A model generated the notes under the pieces. The model worked only from the letters and a program-made list of their open reading frames with translations, was not told where the DNA came from and ran no database searches. The position numbers were made by a program, and so were the translations under genes. Of a DNA stretch of 64,000 nucleotides, positions 22,792 to 32,402 are shown piece after piece (positions within the stretch are counted from its first letter, which is position 1; every line of letters begins with the position of its first letter). The DNA is from Codonopsis lanceolata (Eukaryota > Streptophyta > Magnoliopsida > Asterales > Campanulaceae): positions 104,189,547 through 104,253,546 of the forward strand of contig CM028377.1 of NCBI GenBank assembly GCA_013146195.2, written 5' to 3'.

Positions 22792-22846
22792 TCAACGATG
22801 GAGTTTACTGGTAACCCGAACTTACCAAGTAAACGAACATCGTTGA
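22792..22846. repeat. Imperfect 24-bp inverted repeat at the LTR/internal junction
   Basis: The arms tcaacgatg-gagtttac-tggtaa (22792 on) and ttaccaagtaaacgaa-catcgttga (to 22846) are reverse complements with one or two small bulges and a loop of about 6 bases. The fold lies directly inside the 3' LTR boundary, where a polypurine tract would be expected. Confidence 0.8.
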
Positions 22847-22926
22847 TAAGATAGACTCCCAAATTCGAGATAAGAAAATATTAGGAAAGATGTATATTAG
22901 ATATAAGATATGTAAATATTTATATG

Positions 22927-24240
22927 TTGCAATGGTCGGACCTATCGAGATAGGCTGCCTACGTATTCCTTAACAAAGGAAATCAGACCAGACGTAGTTC
23001 GGCCCTGCTGGGGACTAAATGTGGCGGTGTAAGTGTTGTGGTGCAAGTGCGACAATATTAAATGAGCAAGTGTGGCAAAGCTTTATCAAATAAGTACGAC
23101 AAGGGTAAATATGTCTTTGTGATGGTCGCGTTCATGTGATAGATCGCCACGTATCCTTAAACAAGGAATCGACCAATCGTGTTCGCCTGTGGCTATGCGG
23201 TGTGAATTGTTTCCTAGGAACTCGCCTCTATTGGAGAACAAGACCTTTCCCTATAAATCAGGAGTGTACCCTTTAAAGGAAAGTTTCCCACATAGCCAAA
23301 ATGCATGGAATGCATTGCCTCCTCGAGAACTTAGCCTTCAACGAAGAACAAAACCTTTCCCTATCAATCCGGGTGTACTTTAAAGGAAAGTTTCCAAACA
23401 TCAAACAAATGCACGTTAAAAAGGAAAATACCTTCCTTTCCTTTTTGTCGTGTTCGATGCGACAAATTGTGATGTTGCTTTGTTGTCGCTTGCCGCTTTA
23501 CGCTGTTTGTTGTTGCACTTTGCTGGGGATTTTTCTTTTTGTCACTGTTCGGCCTTAAAAATCTTTTCCCCTGTCCCACTTTGTTTTCGGCTTTAGCTGG
23601 AAAATATTTCTTGATCTTCTTGCATTTGTTCTTGTTGCTCCTTCTAACCTTGGTCAGAAGCTTCCTTTTTTTCTTGCTGTAGCATCTTTTGGTATCAGCT
23701 GATATCATCTTTTCTTTCTTCGTTTTCTTTTTTGCTTCATTTTCTAGCTTTAGCGAAAATTTCTTCTTCTCGCCGCCAGCATTTGTTCTTGTTGCGTGCA
23801 CTGAAAATTTTTTCTCTTGTACATGCATTTCTCCCTCTCCGATTTTTTTTTTTTTTCATTTTTTTTTGTTTTTTTGTTTTTGTTTTTTGTTTTTTTTTTT
23901 GTTGTTTTGTTTTTTTTGTTTTTTTTTTTGAAATCAAAACTCAATCTGAAAAAGAGTTTTTCTTTTATTTGAGAACAAAAGCAAACTTTTTTTTTTTTTA
24001 AATTTTCCTAAAAAGGGAAATTATTCTAAAGTCGGGGTAGGAATCTTGTACCGACTTACTGTTGTGCGGGTGGTGCCGATTCGACCGCGATCTTGGCATT
24101 TTGCCACTCTTCTTTGGGAATTTATTCTTTTTCTTTTTTTTTTTTTTTTTTTTGTGATGGTCGGACCTATAAAGATAGGCTGCCTACGTATTCCCTATTA
24201 AAGGAAATCAGACCAAGCGTAGTTCATTTCTGCTGGGGAT
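22927..24240. repeat. Dispersed repeats of a 65-70-bp motif in the element 3' region
   Basis: Copies at about 22930-22997 and 24157-24240 share gatggtcgga/atggtcggacctat, gataggctgcctacgtattc and aaggaaatcagacca. A more diverged copy at 23119-23190 keeps gatcgccacgtatccttaaa-caaggaatcgacca. All end in gttcg/gttca followed by a ctgctgggga-like tail or its remnant. They lie between the pol remnants and the 3' LTR. Confidence 0.75.
23216..23400. repeat. Tandem duplication of about 105 bp
   Basis: Blocks 23216-23297 and 23322-23400 share the order aactcgcct/aacttagcct, gaacaa.acctttccctat, aatc.gg.gtgta and tttaaaggaaagtttcc. They are moderately diverged. Tandem repeats in this 3' region are a known feature of Ogre/Tat elements. 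Confidence 0.7.
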
Positions 24241-25439
24241 TTTATTCTTGCTCACTCTTTTTTTTTTTCTTTTTTGTTTTTGTTTTTGTTTTTGTTATTT
24301 TTTTTGTTATTGGAGGAATGTAAAAGAATATGGTATATATGTACAATATATACATTTTTTTAATAAAATCAAATGTTTATTTACATGTAAATTTTGTTCA
24401 TGTATATATATATATTTAAAAAATGGCAAGTGTGTATTTACGTAAAGAATGATACATTTTTTTTTTGTTTTTTTTTTTGTTTTTTTTTTTTTTTTTTTGA
24501 AAACCCGCACAAATATTTACAATGCAATCTAATTTTATATGATGCAAAATTTATAAACACATGCAGACTCAAGACACACGCACAAAGTAAAGCTATACCG
24601 ACCTAACGGGTAATGGCACGATGTATTTCCAAAATGGATTTTAAAGGAAAATACCTTCGGGTTCGAGGGCTTCCTTTTTTTTTTTTTTTTTTTTGATATG
24701 ATATGGGAAAGGAAAAGGCAGATACCTCCTTGGCCATATAATTGTTGCAGGTCTATACTTGGCATAAGACTATTCTCATAACTCGACAGGGCAGCGGTGA
24801 ATGATCAGAACCCAAGTCGTCTGGCTGTTTCATGACAATGGCAACACAGATGATGGATAGGACGAGGACACTTCTGGTGTTTCTCATCCTGATGAGACCG
24901 AGTCTTTTTTTTTTTGCTCTGCAGAAGAAATACATGGGACCGGCCAGGCGGACGCCACAGACATTGATGGACTGCTCCGGGGCTTAAGCTGCAAATGAAG
25001 GATAGTTTTTGGGGGAAACAAGGGGGGTATAGGCAATAATAGATATATACATGCAATTAATGTATAACCTAAACTTCTTTAGCAATTATTCCTAAGTTGC
25101 ACCTTAGGACCCGTAATATTATATTTTAGTGTATTATTGTGAGCTTTCCTGTCGTGGTTTTTCTTCTTCTTTTGTCAGACGAGCCCCCTTGCATGCTGAA
25201 GACTGGAGGTAAGATGCCGAGGTTTCAAAGAGTGCCTTCCCTCTCCTTATTCTCCTTATTTTTATTCTTTTTTTTTTTTGTATTTTTCATCATTTTTTTT
25301 ATTTGCTCTAATTTTTGCCTAAGCCGCCCTTTCGGGTTTTCAGCCTAGCGAGCCCTTATTTCTTCTTTTTCATTTTTTTTCATTTTTTTTTGAATGCCCT
25401 AACTTTTGCCTAGGCCGCCCTTTCGGGTTTTCAGCCTAG

Positions 25440-25632
25440 CGGGCTGGAGAGGGAAACACTTGTTGGATAGAATGGATCGAGCATAATACCTTTTGAGCTC
25501 GTTGAGATTGGAGGCTGAACAAGGTCTTCTTTCTTGGCTTGTGGAGAGTACGACATCTCCTGACAGGATCTCTTTGACAATATATCGTGGAAGAGAGGGG
25601 TAGCGACCTTTGATAAGTAGCCCCAAAGGCAT
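25440..25632 (-). pseudogene. Possible integrase C-terminus of a Tat/Ogre-like pol
   Basis: The minus-strand frame contains GRYPSLPRYIVKEILSGDVV and, about 20 residues later, NLNELKRYYA. The pattern (Tyr-x-Pro...Tyr-Ile-Val-Lys-x-x-x-x-Gly near its start and Leu-Lys-Arg-Tyr-Tyr at its end) resembles the C-terminal tail of Ty3/Gypsy Tat-type integrases. The rest of integrase is absent. The assignment is by pattern only. Its order after the RT remnant on the same strand supports it. Confidence 0.5.
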
Positions 25633-25806
25633 TTTTTAGTTCGAGATGGCATGACATGATAGCGATGGTCCCCAAGGGATGAGGTCTTTTCTGGGTCTCC
25701 CCGCCGCCGCTTTTGATTTGACTATAGCCCAAAGATGCCCGACATCGTTGTTGGATTTGGGAATGGTCACTATTTTTGGACAGCCAGATCGGGTGTTTTT
25801 TCTTTC

Positions 25807-25847
<41 letters not shown>

Positions 25848-25919
25848 TTTTTTTTTTTGTATTTTTTTTTGTATATATATATATTTTTTTTACCCGAATG
25901 AAGTTGACATGTGGCTGTT

Positions 25920-26220
25920 TCATGCTTTCCTTTTAACTTGTAGTGACCATTCTGTCTTGATGCGGTGGAGCTTTTGTCTGATTGGCTGAGCATCCGGATA
26001 TATGGGAATCCGGTGTTTGGCTATGGCTGGGTCTTCCCCTGACACATCTTCATAGGACCAGGTGAGCATGTCCACGAACTTTTTGAGGAGGGATCCATGG
26101 GTGGTGTTCTTTTGGAGCCTTGCAGGGAGTTGCTGATTTTGACTTCTTTTGATTTCCTTGTCCAGCCCCCAGATTGATGGTGGATCAGTCTTCAGTTGAT
26201 GTTGATGTCTCTGGCTCTAC
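25920..26220 (-). pseudogene. Tat/Ogre-like reverse transcriptase N-terminus remnant
   Basis: On the minus strand 26096-25920 reads LLKKFVDMLTWSYEDVSG, then KHRIPIYPDAQPIRQKLHR, matching the segment that precedes the catalytic domain in Tat/Ogre polyproteins (the WSYEDMPG...QKLRRMKPE type). Immediately upstream, a frameshifted stretch to about 26220 gives TINLG and KEVKIS, also usual there. The frame then stops (TGA at 25922-25920) and runs into a poly-A tract; none of the catalytic motifs follow. This is the strongest evidence for lineage and orientation of the element. Confidence 0.72.
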
Positions 26221-26592
26221 TGACTTTACAAGCTCAAGCAAATATTTTTTTCTTTTGGGTCCTTTTAAATGACTCATTATTATAGTTATTTAATGCGTCT
26301 TTTAATGTAGGTGCAACTAAGGAATAAGCAAAGACGTTTAGATTATTATTAAAAGCACACCGTACAGGGTTAATTACATTATTGAGGACCTGGGGTTTGA
26401 GATCCTCAATTGTAGGGAGCGGATTGGTAGATGACCAAATCCGTAAGGCTAGGGAAAGGAATAGGGGTACTCAATTTTAGGGAGCGGATTGGTAGATGAC
26501 CAAATCCGTAAGGCTAGGGAAAGGAATAGGGTAATATATCCGAAGTAGTCCACCAGATCTGTGGGCGTCAAAAGTGGGCTGGTCGTAGTATA

Positions 26593-27200
26593 CTAATTCT
26601 GCAGAGGCTTATTAGAAATGGACTCAAACTCAGCAGGGAGCTTTTTTTTTTTTTTTTTTTTTCCAGAAGTGCCTTTATCCATCATACCCAGGAAGCTGTT
26701 CCCCAAATTTTCATTAGAAACTTCTTGGTTTAGAATTTTGAGCATCATGACTTTCAAATTTTCGATGTCAGCCTCCATTTTGGCGGGCGGGAGAGTTGGG
26801 TTTTGGTATATGCTGGTAGGATTAGGGAAGGCTGGGTTAATTTCTGGCTGCGGTGTCTGGTAAGGGTTTTGGGCAGGATATGGATATTGGGCTGGATATG
26901 GATATTGGGCAGGATATGGATATTGGGCAGGATAGGGATATTGGGCTGGATATGAATTTTGGGATGGATATGGATTTTGGGCAGGATAGGGATATTGGGC
27001 TGGATATGGATATTGGGCAGGATATGGATATTGGGCAAGATAGGGTAAGGAGGGTATGATGAAAAAGGGTTAAAATTTTGGTAATAATAGGTATTTGGTG
27101 GGTTGGTGTTTGGCTGGGAAATTGGATATGGAGGGACATGGAAGGCTGATGCTCCTTGGGGGCGTTCATTTTTTTTTTTTTTTTTTTTTTTTGCTGCCAT
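26593..27200 (-). pseudogene. Tat/Ogre-like gag N-terminal remnant with PYPAQY repeats
   Basis: The minus strand encodes a Pro/Tyr/Gln/Ala-rich hexapeptide repeat (PYPAQY, about ten units of 18 bp, 27044-26868), then a segment ending near 26593 with EADIENLKVMMLKILNQ, suggestive of a short coiled coil. Pro/Tyr-rich N-termini are common in Tat-type gag proteins. Two poly-A tracts (27167-27192 and 26641-26662 on the + strand as T) disrupt the reading frame with Lys runs. No capsid core can be read. I assign gag from position and composition, not from a conserved domain. Confidence 0.5.
26868..27044. repeat. 18-bp minisatellite, about 10 units
   Basis: The unit gggcaggatatggatatt alternates with gggctggatatggatatt, with rare variants (tatgaatttt, ataggg). 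The 18-bp period keeps frame, giving a hexapeptide repeat on the minus strand. Confidence 0.9.
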
Positions 27201-28561
27201 ACTGCTTGGATCTGTACTTTATGAGTTGATTCTGCCCATGTCTGATCTGTTTCAATTGGCCAGTACTATCTCTGCCTTTCCAAGTTCGGGCCAGGTTTCT
27301 GAGGAAAATGGGTTATGGAGGTATCAGGAGGCTGGCTGAAGGCTTTTTGGGTTTGGAGTACAGCGTGCCTTTATTAGTATATTTTATTATTGTTTGTTTG
27401 TTTGTTCCCTACAGTTGACCGGATAAGCACCTGCTTTATTTTGGCCTCGGGACTTTCTGGAGCAGTGGATTCTTTCCGCAGTATAGGACCAACGTATTCC
27501 ACACCTTTCGACTCCCAGGGATCGGTCCCGGCGAAGGTCCTATACTCTTTCCAGGATCCACCATTCGAAATGGTCTAAGTCGAGCATCAAAGAATAATAA
27601 ATCAGCCCCTGTATATTTATATTTTTGTTGTTATTATTTTTTTTTGTTGCGCAATTTATTTTTCTTTTTCATCATTTTTTTTTGCGCATTTTTTTTTATA
27701 TTCTTTTTTTTTTGACTTGTTTTTTTTTATTTATAATTTTAATTTTTTTTTTGACAGGGGCTGACCCACAATTCAAAAATGCAAAAACCGGTCGGTCTGT
27801 GAAGTGTCCTGAAAAACTATATGTATTCTAACGTTGGCTCATGCAGGGGGTAGGCTGGCCATGGTGTAGGGTAACAGTTCGGAATATAGCTATATGCATG
27901 TGCGTGTGTGTGGTATCTAGAAAGCAGTAAAATCTTTATTTATTCTGATATATAAAAAAAATAAAATAAATTTATGGCTCTTCTTTGTTTGTGTGGATTT
28001 TCTCGGCTTTTTTAGTTTGAGCGCAAGCAAGCAAGCACATCACATTAAGAAATAGAAAGAAAAGTGGGGAAACTATCTATCCCTATTAATTACAAATTTT
28101 GGTCCTATGCCCCCAAAATAAAATGACATAATGAATGTAAATATGTACAAATATACAGAGTTACAGAATAAAGTGAAAAAGAAAAATGAACTGAAAGAAA
28201 TAAATGAAAGAAAATAGAGCCGGAGGTAAAGCCCCAGCTCTTTTGTTGTGCTGCCCGGAATTTATTGTAATATATATAATATGTATTTTTTTTTTATTTT
28301 TCGAATTTTTTTTTTTTTTGTATATATATTTTTTTTGAAATTTTTTTTTTATACTCTCGAACATGTCCGTAACAGGTATCGGAACGAGACTGCTGCCAGA
28401 TGGAGGATCATATCCACAAATATAGCCACGGCCGTAATGGGAACACTTTATTGAAATGCGTAAATTAATATAACGAGCATACTGCAGCCAGAAACAAAGA
28501 AAAGCCAAAAAAAGGTTTTATTTTATGAGTCTAGCCCTCCATTTTATTTAAAATAAAACAA

Positions 28562-28583
28562 CTCCCAGCGCCAGAGTCGCCCT
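28562..28583 (-). other. Probable primer-binding site of the Tat/Ogre-like element
   Basis: Read on the minus strand directly after the LTR end (…cctcaca), the sequence agggcgactctggcgctggg resembles the GGCGACTCTGCTGGGG-type site known to me from plant Tat/Ogre elements, with an apparent 2-base insertion. The priming tRNA was not determined. Confidence 0.5.
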
Positions 28584-30287
28584 TGTGAGGTTCAGGGGTG
28601 CGACCGCGCCCGCGCCTTGGATAGGGGTGCGCGTACGTGCGGATGCGGGACACCACTGCTCTCGTTCCACCCTCCCTTGTTTAGGGGAAGACGAAATCCA
28701 AAGTGCGAGAGGAGTGCTGTCTATGTTAGCACGTTGGAATGTGCCTCGGTTGCCTTGAGTGGATTTATTATAAAAATAGCCTTATGGCTCGTTTCAGATC
28801 ACTATGAGTGCCTTAGGTTTTCTATGTCCAGTTATCCATTATTTCGGGGATACCAAGACATAGAACTACATCACCTTTCCATTCCCATTCTTCCTTGTTT
28901 AGAGGAGAACGTGAAAGTGCAAAGAAAGATGTTGCGGCCCCACTGGATCCAAAGTTTTAGAGTCGCCACCTTTATTTTAAGGCAAAAATAAAGGAAAACC
29001 AGAAAAGAAAACCAGAGATTTTAGAAAGCGGGTTCGGGGGCTAAGTTACGAGTTGGGAAGGTGCTAGGCACCCAACTCGCCCTTTCGGTCTCAAAGCGTT
29101 TTTGGCTGAAATATGCTCATTGTTATATTAATCTAGCAAATAAATAAGGTCTTATTTTGACAAGGGAAAATTAAACAGATACATTCGTGGCTACATTATT
29201 TACGGACTCGCAGCCGCCTCCTTCCAATAATTACAAACACATTTAAGAATATTTGGCCATTATAATGGCTCTTTTACATAATTATTTCCTAATCTAATCC
29301 GGGCAGCACAACGGCTTATATTGGCTACATTGCTCCGGATTTAAAAATACAACTTTAAATAATAAATGAACTGGAAAGTAAAGAAATAAATAAAAACGCC
29401 CTTAAAGGCTATTACCTTTTAGAGCGGCGGTGTGCTCGCTCTGTCCTCTTCGGGAGAGGGAGTCTTTTTTTTGTTGTTGTTGTTGTTGTTGTGTGTTTGT
29501 GTGTTGTGTGTTGTGTGAATTTGGGCAGCGTAACTGCTTGTTTTTGTTGGTTTTGTTGTCTGAAATCGGGCAGCGTAACGGCAGGGTGTATATTTATGTG
29601 TGTGTTTTTGTGTATTTGTGTGTGTGTGTTTTTATGTATTTATGTGTGTGTGTGCGGGTGAGAGAGGGTATATATATGTGAGTGTGTGTAAGTGAGAGAG
29701 TAAGTGGGTTTTTATTGAGTGAGATTGTGAGAGAGAGAGAGGGCTTCGCCGGCTGAAAAATAGAGAGGGAGAGTTTGTGAGAGAAATTGTGTGTGAGTAA
29801 GAGAGTATATGAGAGAGGGAGAGTTAGTGGGGCGGGATTATGAGGAGAGAGAGAGAGCGCTGGAGTGGGGTCGCTGGGAGTGGGAGTATATATATGTGAG
29901 AGAGTTTTCTTTTTGGGAGTGAGGGAATTGTGAGAGTGAGGGATTATGAGGGAGAGAGAGAGCGCTGGGAGTTGAGAGATTATGAGAGTATAATATATAT
30001 ATATAATAGGTAGATTAATAGTTAAGAAAAGGGGAGGGAACCTTTGGAAGGAGGCTTTTGCCATTTCCGTTTTTTCTTTTTCTTTTCTTTTTTTATTTTA
30101 TTTTGTATTCTTTGTTTTTTTTATTTTATTTATCTTTTCTCTTTTTTTTTGTTTCTTTTTCATTTCTTTTTGTTTTATTTATCTTTTCGTATCTTTATTC
30201 CTGAAACATGTAAGAGAAAATTATTAGTACACTTTGCAATATTTAATTGACAATATAAAATAGGGGTACGAATTTGGGGTGTCTACA
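28584..30287 (-). mobile_element. 5' LTR of the Tat/Ogre-like element
   Basis: On the minus strand the LTR starts TGTAGACACCCC (30287) and ends ...CCTCACA (28584), a TG...CA LTR of 1704 bp. It is followed by the PBS-like site. It matches the gap-truncated copy at 21351-22788 closely; most differences fall in GC-rich spots (for example 29525-29590 versus 22070-22110). Simple-sequence tracts (TTG)n, (TG)n and (GA)n occupy 29466-29990. The 5-bp flank on the right is cctgg, but its partner is not visible. Confidence 0.78.
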
Positions 30288-30759
30288 CCTGGAAACCAAA
30301 AGGCGTGTAAATCTCAATTTAGTACATCCTAACACATCTCATGATATCATGTGAATATAAGAGTCACAAACACATCTTAGCATTACAATAACCTCTCGAT
30401 CTACTTCAACACTTTCAGAAAAAAATAAAAATTATCAAACTAGAAGAGATCAAATAGAACTTTGGGACTCAGAAATTCATTTATAAACATAGTTCCAAGG
30501 CATAAGCAAAATAAGCCCCTATAGATGTAATTGATTCTTACCTTCAACTCTTCAAGAGAAAATCCCCTGTCAACCCTAACTTTCATGTTATATTTCGGGA
30601 TTTGCCCATGAACGATATGACGAAAAGGCCCAATAGTTGGCCTTGGGAAGATCTTCACAGCCTTCTTTCACCTCGCTGGAGACAATATTGCCAAAAGCTT
30701 TGGTAAGTACTGGAACTATACTAGACTATGTTGTTCAAAGTTAGGAATTTGAATCTCAA
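30288..30759. other. Unassigned DNA beside the Tat/Ogre-like element
   Basis: No supportable gene. It lies between the LTR end and a minus-strand pol remnant and may be the decayed continuation of that remnant (the region after RNase H). Confidence 0.35.
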
Positions 30760-31310
30760 GGCCATTTCGAACTCATTGATCTGGTCGAGAGCGACGAGAA
30801 GGATGCCAGTTCTGCTCCTGACTTTGCTCGCTGCCCCATCAACATATAGATCCCAATAGTAGGTTTGTCAAAGTTTTGGAATTTATTTGTGCCCGGGATG
30901 TTCTGTGGGTTGAGGGGCTTAGAGTTCTGCTTGCTCGGAAAAATTGGTTTCAAACCAAAAAGTATGCAAGAGCTTCTACTTTGATAGCTCGCCTAGGTTG
31001 ATAATCGATGTGGAATTCTATGAGTTCAATCGACGAGTTGAGCAGTTTACCCGCTGAGTCAGTCTTGTGTAGTATTTTGCGTAGTAGAGAGGTTGTGTAT
31101 ACAATGATTACATGTGCAGAAAAATAAGCCATTAATTTGTAGACAACAATAACAAGCGAGTAAGCTAATATGCATATATGCTGCTTCATGTTTAGTAGAG
31201 CTTGAATTTAATTGGGATTAGCCTTAGTTCCCTGCTAGTTGACCATGAAACCAAGGAAGTTGCCCGCGTGGACCCCGAACATGCACTTGCTTAGATTAAG
31301 CTTCGTGTTG
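30760..31310 (-). pseudogene. Tat/Ogre-like RT-RNase H remnant
   Basis: Reading the minus strand from 31310 down gives a KCMFGVHAGNFLGFMV block, the KCxFGVxxGKFLGFMV motif at the end of Ty3/Gypsy reverse transcriptase. After a deletion comes VYTTSLLRKILHKTDSAGKL then IELIEFHIDYQPRRAIKVEA, the C-terminal part of the first RNase H (usually IELSEFDIxYxPRxAIKGQxLADF). A further frame near 30860-30770 resembles the second, host-like RNase H of Tat elements. Stops and frameshifts are numerous. It is a separate, older fragment lying outside the LTR at 30287. Confidence 0.7.
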
Positions 31311-32048
31311 TGATAAATAAGCACGGGGATAAAGTTTCAAAGGAAAAAGTGATTTATTGATCATTGAAGATCTGCTACACGTATCAGACAATAAAAAAGG
31401 TTTAACAATTTTACGTTTTGGGAGAAAGGTAGATATGGGAAAGAAGGAAGGTGAGAATGATACCAATTGTTGAAATAAAAGAATTGAAGAATCCCAAAAG
31501 CTAAGGTATTTGGGGATTGATATCATTGAGGATTTTGACAATTTCTAGAAAGAAAGTGAGGTGTAATTGTTAAGAAGGAATGAGTGAAAGATGTAAAAGT
31601 AAAGTATTTTCAAAGTAGTAAATTTTTCAATCACAATTATCTGAAGGCTTTGTTCTTCACCTCTCATGAGACGTGTAATCACGATCTCTGGGGCGTGACA
31701 ACTATATTGTGCTTGGTCTTTAAGCTTGTGGCCATTAACGAGGAGAACTTGATATATTGATCTTCCATTAATGAGGAGAAATTGATCTTCTTATTAGGAG
31801 GAGAATTAATTTAATCTTCTTTAGCCACAAGGAAGAGCAAAGCATTCTCAACCTACATAAAGCCATGTATAGCTCACATTTAGGAGGAGAATATATGCTT
31901 TTAAGAAAAATATATTTAGGTGAAAAATATGAAGTGAGATCAGCCTTACCCGTTCCCTTATAGACGTCTCTTTAACTTATCTAAGTAAATATGAATCCTC
32001 TTGATACATCTTATCCTCTATGGCTTACCTAATAAAGGATGCATTCTT
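31311..32048. other. Unassigned DNA, probably part of a Copia 3' region
   Basis: No gene is supported. ctctggggcgtgaca at 31688-31702 resembles a Gypsy LTR end. A short imperfect repeat built on gaggagaa-ttgat lies at 31738-31810. The sequence is joined to 36888 once the LTR inserted at 32049 is ignored, so it probably belongs to the Copia-type region upstream of the polypurine tract at 37501. Confidence 0.35.
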
Positions 32049-32402
32049 TATAGTGACCCAGCCCGGATTTCAATACGAAATACCAAGTCGAACCACCCAA
32101 ATATACACGAGTAAAGCATGCGTAAGTAGGAATATAAAGTTTCACATGACGCAACATGGCATATGTATAACAACTTGGCTACACTAGGCCGAAAAAAACA
32201 ACATAAAATAGACAAGTCTTCGGCGATATTACAACCGGAACCCAACAACTACTCCTACAATTATAACGCATGCATACAATAACCTCAACGGCCACTACAT
32301 GTCGGAGACAACAAAATCAATAAGAATTTTAAAGAGTTTTAAGCAAAATAAGCTATAGTGAACCATATCATATACACAAAGCTCGACATAGATGTCGGCG
32401 TA

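Larger units (their letters stand above)
23839..28350. repeat. Series of poly-T tracts (poly-A on the element strand)
   Basis: At least a dozen tracts of 10-40 T, often punctuated by single G, lie at about 23839-23930, 23988-24000, 24128-24153, 24256-24308, 24458-24499, 24675-24694, 24904-24915, 25268-25300, 25368-25391, 25806-25890, 26641-26662, 27167-27192, 27637-27755 and 28287-28350. Two interrupt the gag-like frame, giving Lys runs on the minus strand. Confidence 0.9.
22789..28583 (-). mobile_element. Internal region of Tat/Ogre-like Gypsy element with most of pol missing
   Basis: Read on the minus strand, the order is PBS-like site (28562-28583), leader, gag N-terminal remnant (27200-26593), RT N-terminal remnant (26220-25920), an integrase-C-terminus-like segment (25632-25440), then a 2.6-kb non-coding stretch with repeats before the 3' LTR. 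This order and the long repeat-bearing 3' untranslated region fit Ty3/Gypsy Tat/Ogre elements. Only 5.8 kb lie between the LTRs and catalytic RT, RNase H and most of integrase are absent, so it is a defective, LARD-like derivative. Many poly-T tracts (poly-A on the element strand) interrupt it. Confidence 0.72.

Noticed and set aside
23364..23944. Lys-rich minus-strand frames
   Set aside because: They arise from poly-T tracts and show no conserved domain.
25679..25989. Phe-rich frames that look like membrane segments
   Set aside because: Translated poly-T with single G; not real transmembrane proteins.
26853..27059. Plus-strand frame with repeated Asp/Met/Gly peptides
   Set aside because: The 18-bp repeat is open in several frames; the minus-strand PYPAQY frame fits the orientation of the element, so this is a shadow.
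28930..28960. tgttgcggccccac taken as an LTR start on the plus strand
   Set aside because: The homology between the two copies extends at least 130 bp further left, and the minus-strand TGTAGACACCCC start and gag/RT remnants show the opposite orientation, so this point is internal to the LTR.
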